A DNA stretch of 64,000 nucleotides, from assembly GCA_964017045.1 (NCBI GenBank), contig OZ024794.1, forward strand, positions 37,168,210 to 37,232,209, written 5' to 3'. Position numbers and translations under genes: made by a program. This DNA comes from Omphiscola glabra. Its lineage: Eukaryota > Mollusca > Gastropoda > Lymnaeidae. Every line of letters starts with the position of its first letter. The stretch's first letter is position 1. The notes below the pieces were generated by a model. The model made no database searches. It was given only the letters and a program-made list of their open reading frames with translations, and had not been told where the DNA came from. Of this stretch, positions 38,356-49,558 are shown in pieces.

Positions 38356-39655
38356 TCAGTCTTTCTTTCAGACATTTTTCCCTGGGTGGGGGGGGGGCTT
38401 TCAAATTTTCGGGGAGGGCTGTGCCATTTGTTAGTGGCCAGAGGCGTAGCTAAGGGGTGGCAGATGAGGCATATGTCCCCGGGCGCCATGGTATTTAATG
38501 TTTGAAAATAGTCAGTTTCAGAGTTGAGGGGGGGGGGCGTAAAAATGAACCTTGTCCCCTGAAGCCAAACACTGTAGATACGCCCCTGCTAGTGGCATCG
38601 AAATAGGGCGGATAGGGTGATCCACCGAGGTGTCACTTTTTTTCTTCATATGAAGGTGTGGTATTTTCGGACAGATGCAGGGTTTGTATCATGAAAGGGA
38701 CGACGGCAAAAATATTTGGCCGCCAATGGGTGGAAACTGAGGGCGCCGATGAATCTTATTATTTAAAAATCAAGAGGTGTATTTTTAAGTATACTTGAAT
38801 TCAATGTTTCTATTATACTTTTTGAACTAGGAAAGACATTTTTAAGATTTTGTGGAAGGCATTACGGCGCTCAGAGCCAAACATAAACTGAATTCATTCA
38901 GTTTGTTTCATACCCCAGAGTAATCATTTGACACAAGCTTATAATCAACCCCATACAGTACCATTGATCAGCGGGAAAACTCAAAATGCAGGGGTGCATT
39001 TTGGCGCATACTTGAATTTGTTGTTTCTTTCCGAAAATGTTGAGGTTACATTTCAAAATTGGCCATACATTTGATCAAAAACATCTTAAATTCCGCACCA
39101 CTGGGACGTAAAAGATATTCATTCTAGTTGCGTCACCTTTGAGGGTACGCTTTTACCCTAGCTTAATATCGCTTATAAAATCTTTTTGCTCCCCAGAAAT
39201 TTGTTGATAAATTAAAAATACAAGAATAGATCTAAAAAAAATATATACAGATCTATATTTTTTTAATTCGTGCAAATAGGTGGTGCATAATTAATATAGG
39301 CTACGCATTTTTAACCTCTGTTTTGCAGGAAACATTGTTACTAAAGTAGCACATTAAAAGAAAACACAAACACTTTCGATATAATAATTGATTATATGTG
39401 CACTTTTTGTATGCGCCCGTTAAATTCTTAATTTTTAAAAATAAACTCCCATTTTTTTAAAGTTAACATTTTATATAACTCAACACACATGGAATGGATT
39501 AATTTCATTTATTTTTAAAAGAATATTGCCATCATAAAATTTTTAATTAACATCTATCCCTACTTTAAAAGTCATGCTTATATGATGAAAATAGATTACG
39601 CATGATTGACACTTAGCAAGAACTATTATTAAAATTGTAGACTTTTATTTTGATG
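38356..39655. other. gene-free stretch with transposon-end fragments
   Basis: Fragments such as CAGAGGCGTAGCTAAGGGG near 38440 and poly-G runs near 38385 and 38530 indicate eroded transposon termini. No coding resemblance. Confidence 0.4.
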
Positions 39656-40170
39656 AAAAGGTTAACTGTCTTTCGAAAATTATGTCACGCCAAAAATGAC
39701 ATTTTCAGACCACCCTCCCCCCTGTCACAAAGTGTCACACATTCTTTAACCCCACCCCCCCCACCCTTTTTTTAGTGTCACGTCACACCTGAAAAAATTC
39801 AAAACATACATAAAATTTTCATAACCAAACTAATATTTTATTGTATTATTTAACATTTTCCCATAATGGATTAAGATGTAGTATTATTAGAAAACTGTGA
39901 CGTAAAACGCAAAACAAAGAAGTCCTCCCCAAACCGAATGTAAAATTGCCACAACAGTTTTGCGTCATTTTTCGATATGTCCAAAAGGTGTTTCAAGACT
40001 GAGTTTTACGGTAGGCCTACCTTTAATATCTTAGACAATTTCAACCTCAAATTAATTTTTTTTATTAATTGATTTGAATAAAGATTTTTTAAAATAAGAA
40101 AATTATAGATTTAAAATATAAATATATATTAAAGAAGTGTGACGTCACAAATCTCCCCTGTCACAAATTC
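39655..40170. repeat. MITE-like repeat with TGTCAC-rich ends
   Basis: The left part has TTATGTCACGCCAAAAATGACA followed by C-rich DNA with repeated GTGTCAC. The right part ends GTGTGACGTCACAAATCTCC and CCTGTCACAAATTC. These look like inverted ends of one element, but no exact target duplication was found. Confidence 0.4.
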
Positions 40171-41989
40171 TCGATACATACAGATATATAATGCAAAGTA
40201 CATGAAGTAATCCATTGGAGGCCAGTGCGATATTTATAATCGAATGCTATACGCTTTTAACAAGATTAGCCTTAAATATACAGATCATCAAATATATCGA
40301 GCGTAACGATATTTTATAGGTTCCACTAATTGTAATCAGTTAAAGGTACCAGATACTAATCTTTTTAAACTGTTTAAAAAGACAATTTAGGAGTTTTTAA
40401 TAAAAAAAATATATCATCTTTATATTTTTGTACACATTTTGCTTAGAGGGGCACTTGACTTTCCCCGGTGGCGGGTAGTGCCCCCCCCCCCCCCCCGTAG
40501 ATATGCCTGAAAAAACCCTTTATATGATATAAATCTTATATAATTTTATTAATATATATATATATGATGTATATATATATAGTGCAAGGCGGGCTGCCCC
40601 GCCCCCTCCCCCCCACACACACACTTTCCTAACCGAACTCTTCTTACGACTAGTGGTTTAAATATAGTAACCCAACTGAAATCATCAATGTGTATTCAGT
40701 CCTCAGATTAACCCGGTTTTTGTAAAAAATAAAAATAATTATTTATAATGTTTGCACTTTTTAAGCTTAGACAGACCAATTATGATATTTTATGCACCGA
40801 TGAGACCAAATGGTTCATGAAGGCCGGGAACTGAAGTTTTTAAGTTTGCCTGTGAATTTTAAGATTATATAATTTGAAAGTTATAATTATCTCGACATGC
40901 CTTGTCAGTTTGCTGAATGGTTTCTTTGTGTGAATTGATCTAAGACCTTTGATTTTGATTTTTTAAATAATATTCTTTTTTCTTTTCATAAAATAAATAC
41001 CAGTAGCCTGCATGTCCATGTAAATATAAGTATTTTGAAATATAAATTATTGGTTAACGTTTCATACCTACCCTTTATAACTTTTTATTGAAGAAACTCA
41101 GAGAAAATAATAAATATCCATTATAGTTAATTATTATATTGTTTCATTTCTTTATTGTTATTGTTGTTGATAAGTCAACAATTTATCATTTTAAGAAGTT
41201 CCATAATTGTAGGTCTACGCCATTCATTGTCAAATGCATATGAAAGGTACACGTTTATTTTAAACTTGAAATTATAAGAAACTCGGATAATAATTTGGCT
41301 AATTAAATCATGATTGCGATGGCTCTTAAAAATTACACCGATAATGTACATTAAATAGCCGCTGCTAGAACTATACCAATGCACCTCATTGCGCAGGCAT
41401 TTCCTGTTGATGCAACGTTATTCCTGCTTACGGATACAAACGGCAGATACAATTATAATTATTTTTTTCAAACAGTTAAATATCTATGGAAGAAACATAT
41501 TATATTGATGCTGATCATTGTGGATCAAAGCCTAAAGACAAATTAAAAAGCATTTCATAAATAGTAGGGCAATAAAATAGAAGCGTAAATAAAAATCAAC
41601 GATCAATTTTATTAAGTAATTATATAAGTATAGTGTAGTAGAAACAGTAAAAATTTAAAAAAAATATAGATTTTTTTTTCAAATTCTGATAACTATTTCT
41701 CTTAAATTAAAATTATTTCTCTTAAATTAAAATTATATAAAGTATTTTGTAGCTGAATGATGACTGATTTCCTGTAAAGTGTAGAGAAGGTTCAATTCTA
41801 AACTCTGGTTTGCACAGACTCGGGTAATACATGTAGTGCAAATCTGGAGATATGAATTATTTCGTTGATTATCACCCCTGGATAGCACTGCTGTTGTTCT
41901 TATGCATGCCTTCAAGTAAGTATTCATTACGCCTTTTTATTGATTACAAAAGGTATTGTAGTATAACAACTGAACAAAATGAATAAAAA
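40171..41989. other. AT-rich gene-free stretch
   Basis: Includes a 16-C run at 40481-40496 and a short TA-rich patch at 40550-40580. Frames at 41175-41384 and 41733-41927 (- strand) have no family resemblance. Confidence 0.4.
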
Positions 41990-42200
41990 AGAAAGGGATC
42001 CCAATTAGGTCGGGATCCCACAGGGGTCGGGATCCCATTAGGATATGGGATCCCATTTGGAAAAGGGATCACTATGGGGTCGGGATCGGGATCCCAATGG
42101 GATCGGGATCCAGATAACATTTAGAAAGGGGATATCAACCTTGTTCGGAATCCCAATGGTGTTGGAATCCAAATAGGATCCTAATCGGGATTCCGCCGGA
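41990..42200 (-). repeat. GGGATCCC minisatellite, array 5, opposite orientation
   Basis: Units read GGTCGGGATCCCATTAGG, the reverse complement of the phase seen in the other arrays. No arm of the minisatellite-bearing element is recognisable beside it. Confidence 0.75.
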
Positions 42201-43329
42201 ATTGGATATGACGTCAATATGACGAAAGCGGTTTGACGGTGTGGTAAGGAGCTTAAAAAGTGATAGAATTGATAAAATTTATTGGGGTGGTAAATTAACC
42301 GACATGGTTCAATTTAAAATTTTATCCGGGTGAATTAACGGACAAGTAACAAATTTACTATTTTTTCCATGCAGTAACTTATGATATACAATTTATTTAT
42401 ATAATACTGCTAGTACTAGGGCTTAACTGGTCGCAGTTTTTATAACGGGGTGCGGGTATTATGAGACAATACCCGGTGAGTGTCCAAGTGTTACAAAAAC
42501 CGGCCCACAGACATTTCTACATCCTACCGGCTGGCCTTTAAACAATAGTCATAAAGACAGTCCTACACAATACCCGTGGCTCTTTATTAATTAATATAGT
42601 CGCCTCCCCCTAAAGAAATTTTTATCACTTGAGTTCACACGTCACGCCTGACAGCCTTTTTTCACTCAGTACTGTTTATATAAAACATGTGGAGTTGGGG
42701 AGGGGCCGGTTTCGAAGAGGAAGCAGGACACACAAGAAGCAATATAAATAATATATATAAGAGATGGGCTCCACCTAAAAGGTAGTAAGGGTTATTTAAT
42801 ATAAATTATAATACTGTTTAAAAGTTAAAGGTCTTCTCTTTTTGTTGTTGTTTTTTTTTCCAAACAAATCAGGGGGGTAATATGAAAACAAAAGATGTAA
42901 ATTACGCTAGGTTTCAACTTTCAATTATTTTATGAATTATATTAATTATATCTATTTCACGTTTATCATCAGCAGAGCCGTCACGTGGGCATTTTAACCC
43001 CTACAAAACTTTTATATTTAAGGGTGCTAAAGTTGAGATGATGAAAAAATTGAACTATTGACTATGCAGTGGGCAAGAAAACAAATATTTGCATTGCACC
43101 TCCCAACGGCTCTGGTCAGGGTTTCTTTGCCCTAAAACAGAATTATTGTGCTATTTGTAATAATAGTGTAGTGTAAAGTAAACTATAGATTTGCAAACTG
43201 TACATCCTCGCAGGGGCAGACATCTAGCGGACTTCTTGCAAACCTTTAACTAACTTAGTAATAACTAAGGATATTAATACGATTATTCAAAAGAAAATGC
43301 CTATATGAGACTCTGCGGCAGTTTAGCCT
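42201..43329. other. gene-free stretch
   Basis: Contains GGTGCGGGTATTATGAGACA near 42450 and other possible transposon fragments. No host exon is supported. Confidence 0.4.
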
Positions 43330-44400
43330 ACCCAGTAAAATGACAAGACTAATACATATAACATTAAATAACTCAAAAATCACAATCAAGGTTCAGGGAA
43401 AATATTCAAGGGAATTTCAGATTAGACGAGTCCTAACACAAGGAGATTTCCTGGCATGTTTGCTATTTAACCTAACATTAGAGAGGGGCATAAGAAGCAT
43501 GCACATTGAAACCAGAGCAACAATAACAGGATACTTTCTGAGGGAGACCCAAAACCCACACCATTGGACACTCTCTTCAATTAACCCCTTCAGGCTGACA
43601 TAGCACTGTTCGGGAAAAGTAGTAAAGACACATCAGAAGCCTTTCTTGAATTAGAAGACGCATCACTAAAAGATGGGCTGGAAGTTAAATAAAAAAAATT
43701 CCGGACTATAATAAGAAAAGAACAGACCGATGAAGCCATTAAAATTCGAAAACACACTTTTCAAAATGTTAATCAATTCCAATACCTAGGATCTTTATTA
43801 CATGAAAGAAACGAATTACTAGGAGAAATAGAAGAAAGAATATCGACCGATAACATGGCATACTTCAGTAGTAAGAAATTACTCAAAGGTAAAAACATTA
43901 CCAGTAAAACGAAGAAAACTATTTTTAAAACTGTAAACAGACCAGTTGTAACATACGCAAGTGAAACTTGGACCCTAACAAAAACGGCAGAAAACCTTTT
44001 ACATGGAAGGGAAAAGTTCTTAGGAAAATATATGGACCAACAAAGGATACTTATGGATGGAGAATACGAACCAATCAGAAATGTATAGTCTATATCAGGA
44101 TTCCACGATAGTAACAGAAATTAAGAAAGGGGACTGGCTACGCTGGGCTTGACACTTAGAAAGAAGTCCAAATGACAGAGATAAAAGGGTGCATCACCAA
44201 AACCCCAGAGGAAAACAGCTCAAAGGCAGACCTAGGTTTAGATTGATGGATGATTTGGAAAAAGATTTACAGTAGCTGGGAATCCAAGCATGGAAAAGAA
44301 AAGCATTGGTTAGATCTGCGTGAAAGGAAGTAGTGAGGCAGGCAAAAGTCCGATATGGGCTGTAGCGCCACTGGGATAAAATTGATAGGCTTCTCACTAA
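43330..44400 (+). mobile_element. RTE-like LINE remnant, 3' part
   Basis: Degraded RT: an RLIHITLNNSKITIKVQGK block near 43348, then ...QGDFLACLLFNLTLE near 43438. A QFQYLGSLLHE block lies at 43770-43805, then RPVVTYASETWTLT near 43942-43983, and a DWLRWAGHLERSPND block near 44132. The end reads KGRPRFRWMDDLEKDLQ then GIQAWKRKA. Several stops and frameshifts are present. The order and wording match the C-terminal region of RTE-like non-LTR elements, and it differs clearly from the copy at 21390. Confidence 0.8.
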
Positions 44401-44617
44401 TATTTTGCATATCTAACCAAATCGCACGATGTATCAATATATTAAAAACCGATGGACTGGATTTTTTTTGGGGTGGGGGGCGGGGGAATCTTGTAATCTG
44501 AGTTTGATATTAATAAGTCGGCAGGTCACTGGTAATTAGGGCTGTCAATGGGTGTCGATGCAAACTACTTGGCAGTTTCGGGTGCCCCATTATAAGAAAC
44601 TGCGCTTCGTTACTAGG

Positions 44618-44700
44618 GATTCTCATTTCCGGGTTTATCATATCCCGGGAAAACGGGATCACAGTCCCTCTAATCCCCAAAAATTCCCGGAATATTCAAA
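44618..44700 (+). repeat. transposon terminus, partner of 51690-51768
   Basis: Reads TAGGGATTCTCATTTCCGGG, then TATCCCGGGAAAACGGGATC. The same sequence in inverted form ends at 51768. It may be the left end of a large element or an independent copy. Confidence 0.6.
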
Positions 44701-44839
44701 ATTTGACTACAAATATAATAGTGTTTTTTAAAATAAATGATTAGTTGTTATTGCCTATTTATGAATGAAAAACGATATTAGGGTACTTGAGAGTAAAATA
44801 AGTTTTTACTTGTTTCTTCCCCACCCCACCCACCCCAAC

Positions 44840-45916
44840 TTAACCGGGGTTAACACAGATGACATGAAACTATCCTTCTCCATTCCTCTCGGTCTTCTGC
44901 ACTACGCATAGCATTGCCCAGTTTTAATCCCGTCCACTCTTTGATGTTATCTTCCCATCTTTTTCTCTGTCTTCCTCTTCTTCTCCCTCCTCTAGTTGTG
45001 CCCTGCATGATTTCTTTGGCGAGCCTTTGTTTTCTGGTCACGTGGCCATACCAATCAAGTTTGCGCTTTTTTACAGACACCAGGAGGTCCTCGTACTGCC
45101 CAATTGCTTGACGAATCCTATCTTTCACTTTTTCATTGGTGATATGGTCTCTATAGCAGATTCCAAGAATTTTTCTGAAACACCTCATCTCCATCGCCTT
45201 TATTCTCCTTTCAAGTTCTGAAGTTAATGTCCAGGACTCACAGGCATATAAGAAAATTGAGAGGATTAATGAGCGCATCAGCCCGATTTTGGTGCTGGGG
45301 GTTATATTTGTGTCGTTCCATATTTTATTGACTCTCCTTAGTGCTGTTGTGATCTGCGCAATCCTGGCCTTCAATTTGGGCTTGGAGCCTTCTTCCGAGA
45401 CTATTGCTCCTAGGTACTTGAAGCTCCCAACTGTCTCTAATTTTTCCTCCCCGACCTTAATTTCATTTGCGATGCCGGTGGTGCTATCAGTCATCATTTT
45501 TGTCTTTTCTGCACTGATTTGCATGCCAAAGGACGATGAAGTCTTGTCGAGACGCTTTGCTAGGTTGGCTAGCTTTTCCTCGCTTCCAGCCAGTCCGTCT
45601 ATGTCATCCGCAAAGCGTGGGTTGGTGATTGTTCTTCCACCAAAGCTGAATATCCCTACATGCGTTTCCAGTGCATCTGACATAATTCTCTAAATGAAGA
45701 TGTTGAACAGGGTGGGGGAGAGCAAGCAGCCTTGTCGTACTCCAGCCGTAGTCTTGAACCATTCTCCGATGTTATTGTTGAAGAATACTGCATTAGTGGC
45801 CTTATCATAGAGGCTGCATATCATTCTGGTTAGGTTTGTGTTGATGTTGTAGTGCCTCATGGTGGCCCATAAAGCAGCATGCCAAACCCTGTCGTATGCC
45901 TTCTTGAAATCCACAA
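44840..45916 (-). mobile_element. LINE reverse transcriptase, nearly intact C-terminal two thirds
   Basis: The - strand frame runs from FKKAYDRVWH (about 45908) through GVRQGCLLSPTLFNIFI (about 45740), a single TAG, then a 277-codon open frame with FADDIDGLAGS (45600 region), the GSFKYLGAIV block, LYACESWTL, a RKLDWYGHVTRKQ block and RRRGRQRKRWEDNIKEWTGL. The palm FADD is intact. The only lesion in what remains is the one stop codon, so insertion is recent. It is 5'-truncated at about 45916, where it joins a fragment of a different (Penelope-type) repeat. Confidence 0.85.
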
Positions 45917-45985
45917 AGCGTAGATAACATAGTAATAAGGGGAGAGACTGCAGTCAGGTTAGCATCTTTACAGATCTCAAAATTA
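45914..45985 (-). mobile_element. Penelope-type terminal repeat fragment
   Basis: AGCGTAGATAACATAGTAAT continuing through GGGGAGAGACTGCA is shared with 48972-49018. It abuts the 5' truncation point of the LINE at 45916. Confidence 0.55.
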
Positions 45986-46617
45986 AGTTTCAAATCCGTC
46001 ACGAAATAGCTGCAAGTTTACGTTGCTAGCCATTTGTAACAAACGATTGTTTCACATTAAAATCAAAACAAGTAGAAATATTAATAAATGTATCCTTATG
46101 TATATTTCTTACTAAGTATCTTTTGGAAGTAAAAATAAGCTATATAATACAAAGTAGTTTGTCACTTACATAGCCAGGTATAATCAGTTACTACAACACA
46201 GGTTCTCAGCCCTTGGGACGTGACCTCCTATGGAATTGCGATGGGATTTCAATATACTTAGAGCAATAGTGTTTTGTTTTAAATTATGATTTATTGATTT
46301 TGTTGTCTTATAGTTTGAGTTACACTTTCAATCATGACATCAAATGTGTCGATAATCACAATACTGAAAAATATAGTTTTAATATGTTATCATTTCCAAG
46401 TATCTACCCTATTGTAACGCCTTTTTTCATTATATCGCGGTAAGGTTAACTTTGCTTATATATAAATGAGGTCGTGACTTAAAGCGATTAAGAATGTGTA
46501 TACTGTAGCTACTGAGCGTAATAATTCAGCGCAGTTAATTTTAAGTAGATTTTACAGTTACTGGCTTATAGCGACAATTAGTGAAAATTTGTGACTTGCT
46601 GCAATTTTAAATACAAG

Positions 46618-47565
46618 GGTTGGTTTCACCCAGTGCGGTAAACTTATGGTGTCATCTCCCCTCCCGACTTTCACGATGGATTTCTTCTTGTTAAAATAAG
46701 TCAACAGTATAACAATGCGAAGAATAAAAACAAATTATTTGAAGGGCAGGAGGTAAATGTATTTAAGAACTGTAACAACGTTAAGTTACAGTCATTTTAA
46801 AATAAAATTTACTAATTAAAATGTGTCCTTTCCTGGTATTCAAAGCTGAAACCTTTCAATCACTTGATCAAAATCTTCACTTTATCACTTTAAATCCATT
46901 GTAGATTCAGGTCAGAAAGCATTGACTGTCCCATGGTGGATCGTAAATAGTTCTTGATAAGTCTTAGTTTTGAAAAGCTCCGCTCACATGAAGGCACAGA
47001 CACACAGATCGCAAGAGATTATTGAAAGCTTAGCGAGAGTATTGAAAAAGATTCTAGGAAGTCACATTCAGCTATGAATTTCAAAACATTAAATACTGAC
47101 CAGTCCATGACTTTGTGAAATTCAATATAAGCTTCCTTTAGGTGTCTTGTAAGCCTTTGGTAAAAGTTCATATTCTGATAACTCATCATAGAAAGAGGTT
47201 AATTTTTAAAAGGACACCAATATTTTTTCTTCACTTTCTATTAGTAGACTCTTGAGTTGAATAACCCCAAACATATCTGCTACTTTCTTTATCGCTGATG
47301 ATCTGATCTGGGGTTCAGAATGAAAGCCATCAATACACTCCAGCATCTCCCTACTGTTTTCTTCTCGCAGAGTCCGGCATCTTGTAATTATTCTCCTGCA
47401 ATGCTCTTCTTAAACCTTACTCTTGTCTCTGCTAAAATTCCACATTGGTCTGATTTTAAAAGTGCCATTTCAATAGCATGTGACAGCAATTCTCGTGGCA
47501 TCTAGGTTGGTCACCACGTTGTCAAGAGTAAAAGCCTTTAATCTGCAGATACTGCTGTGTAAGAT
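46618..47565 (-). mobile_element. hAT transposase remnant (ZMYM1/DUF4371 type), C-terminal part
   Basis: On the - strand the clearest block reads CERSFSKLRLIKNYLRSTMG near 46990-46930, followed by a SDLNLQWI block. This is the hAT C-terminal dimerisation signature as found in ZMYM1-like/DUF4371 transposases. Upstream, - strand blocks near 47100-47500 are frameshifted. At 46621 a CCCAGTGCGG...GGTGTCATCTCCC sequence resembles this group's terminus. No intact frame remains. Confidence 0.7.
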
Positions 47566-48540
47566 TAACTTCATCAAGTAGATCAGCCCAAAGGTAAAGA
47601 TAGCAGATTAACGTGAAATCACAGATAGCATGTAATAGACCTTGTGCTGCATGACTATTGTGCTCAAATGTTAAGGGGCGGTGCTAGTGATGAATCGGCG
47701 AAAATATTTATATTTGAGTATTTCTGGTGTTTTTTTTAAAAAAAGAATTTATCTAAATAAATTTAAATTAATTGTAAAAGATAAGAGAAAATTATGTATA
47801 CTATTTTTTGGAAAATCTATAATGGGTAAAAAGTACTTTATAGTTTTTAATTTTTACCGATTCGATTCATTTACGGTGCTTAGCATGGTATTTGGTATCA
47901 ATGGAAATCTTTATGTCTCAGAAATAAGATAGATATGGCTTCCTGTCACTTATGAAAGTTACCAAATACTTCAATCGGAGTTTAATCATGGTCAGAGCAG
48001 TGTTTTTCTGACTTAATTATCTCATTTCTGACACATCAACCTTGAACATTTAATAAAGCACACATTTGGATTGGTTACATGGGTAGAAAATGTATGTGTG
48101 ATCGGTTATACTTTTATGAAATTCGTGAGACCGAGCGGTGTGTGCTCTGTAAATATGTAATTTTTCAACTTGGTGTCACCCCTAAGATGGTGTCATCCGG
48201 AATATTTTAAAAAAATTAAAAGCTTAGCTGAAATTTTGTATCCGAGAGGACAGCGAGAGGAATGTATTACTACTAAACCATAAGTTTATATAGGCAAATG
48301 GAGAGGATAGAGATGAAAAGTTAGTCCACAGCGATTGGTTGTAAAAAGTGAGGATTGGAGAAAGGATTGAAGAAAGGATTTTACAAATGTAGTCGATCGA
48401 ACCCTTGTGGTTTGCTTCTATTGAAGTTTTTTGAGTTAGGACTTGTTTATTGTGCGTAATATTTCGATGGTGTTCATTACATTTGTCCGAAAGACGCCGA
48501 CCAGTCTCGCTCCGATAGCAGAGTGTACTATATGGCGTAG
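47566..48540. other. gene-free stretch
   Basis: T/A-rich with a GGTGTCACCCCTAAGATGGT phrase at 48173 that resembles a hAT-type terminus, possibly the other end of the element at 46618. No gene is supported. Confidence 0.4.
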
Positions 48541-48564
48541 ATCAGCATTCCCGAAATATTGGAC

Positions 48565-48603
48565 CACGGACCGGCGCTGACCGCAGACCAGCGCCGGTCC
48601 GTG
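48565..48603. repeat. perfect 15-bp inverted repeat, hAT subterminal hairpin
   Basis: CACGGACCGGCGCTG (48565-48579), a 9-base loop, then CAGCGCCGGTCCGTG (48589-48603). CGGACC/GGTCCG palindromes of this kind are typical of hAT subterminal regions. The frame 48436-48693 across it is incidental. Confidence 0.8.
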
Positions 48604-48829
48604 AGAAACATGTGGTGGGAGTGGAAGTAACATCAGTGTTTGAATCTCGTTTTTAAAAAAAATGTCAAAAATCGAGATTCTCTTTAGAATCAAATATACT
48701 CCGCGTTGAAGGCTTCAAGTAGCCCGTGACGCTATGTGTCAGGTTAACATTTTAAGATATATAAACTTATCAATTAAAAAATCACGCAATACAAGTCAAA
48801 ATCATTTTAATGAAAATGTTTTGTTGTTA

Positions 48830-49260
48830 TAAGTTACAAGACTGGCATACTCAAGTTATGTTTCTTGGGAAAAATTGGGAGGCCAGATTTTGACATTTGG
48901 ACACGGCGAAGGAATCTCGGTCTCTGGTGCAATGGGAAACTTGTCCACCAGTCCTCCAGATTTAAATGTTTGGGAAACGCTAGCGTAGATAACATAGTAA
49001 TAAGGGGAGAGACTGCAATTATGTTAGCAAAAAAAGGAAATGGGTAAAACAAAGTAAGGTCAAACCTGAAAAAAGGAACGCAACAAAACAACGAACGTGT
49101 CGGCAAGAAACCTTCGTCAGCGAACAAACAAAAGAAAAAACAGAATAAAATTTAAAAATAGCACTTAGCCGAGAGATAGTATCCGAGATTCCGTGCATTC
49201 TAATATTATTGTCTGAACATTATTGATTCTTAATCAATCAAACACAATGATAGGCGACTG
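48830..49260 (-). mobile_element. Penelope-type terminal repeat, copy 2 (hammerhead-like core)
   Basis: On the - strand it reads CTAAGTGCTATTTTT, then GTTCGCTGACGAAGG (about 49113), a hairpin, TGCCGACACGTTCG, TTCCTTTTTTCAGGTTT, and TTTCCTTTTTTTGCTAAC, then the block AGTCTCTCCCCTTATTACTA shared with 45914-45985. The CTGACGA/stem/GACAC arrangement resembles a mutated hammerhead core. The adjoining segment 48840-48980 is another repeat, with TTTCCCAAACATTTAAATC on the - strand. Confidence 0.55.
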
Positions 49261-49300
49261 CAAAGCACCAACTTAATATAGTGTAACGTCTCTTACATCA
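49245..49300. repeat. 50-bp dispersed repeat shared with 53222-53275
   Basis: Shared text includes GATAGGCGACTG and AAAGCACCAACTTAATATAG followed by TGTAACGTCTCTTA. The two copies differ at one or two positions. Confidence 0.85.
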
Positions 49301-49317
49301 GCCCTTACTGAAAATTC

Positions 49318-49558
49318 CCAGTGTAGATGAACACAGAAAAAAGTCGTACGGAGTGCGCTCTTTTGAAGCGGTTGCGCCAAAGTTATGGAATAGTTTACCT
49401 CCATCTTTGAGGAGTACTGACAAGGACAGAAAATTATTTAGGAAAAATTTAAAAACGTATTTGTTTAATAGATTTGATTACACCTGAGCGCAGTGAGCAT
49501 GCTAAAGTAGCATGGATACCAGCGCTATAGAAGTATCCAATCAATCAATCAATCAAAC
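49318..49558 (+). mobile_element. CR1/L2-like LINE 3' end with (AATC)n tail
   Basis: Encodes a terminal RT block SYGVRSFEAVAPKLWNSLPP and LFRKNLKTYLFNRFDYT, then a stop. A short 3' UTR with AGCGCTATAGAAGTATC leads into an AATC-repeat tail (49540-49556). It is a different family from the copies at 3030 and 17283. It is severely 5'-truncated, which is normal for this class. Confidence 0.85.
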
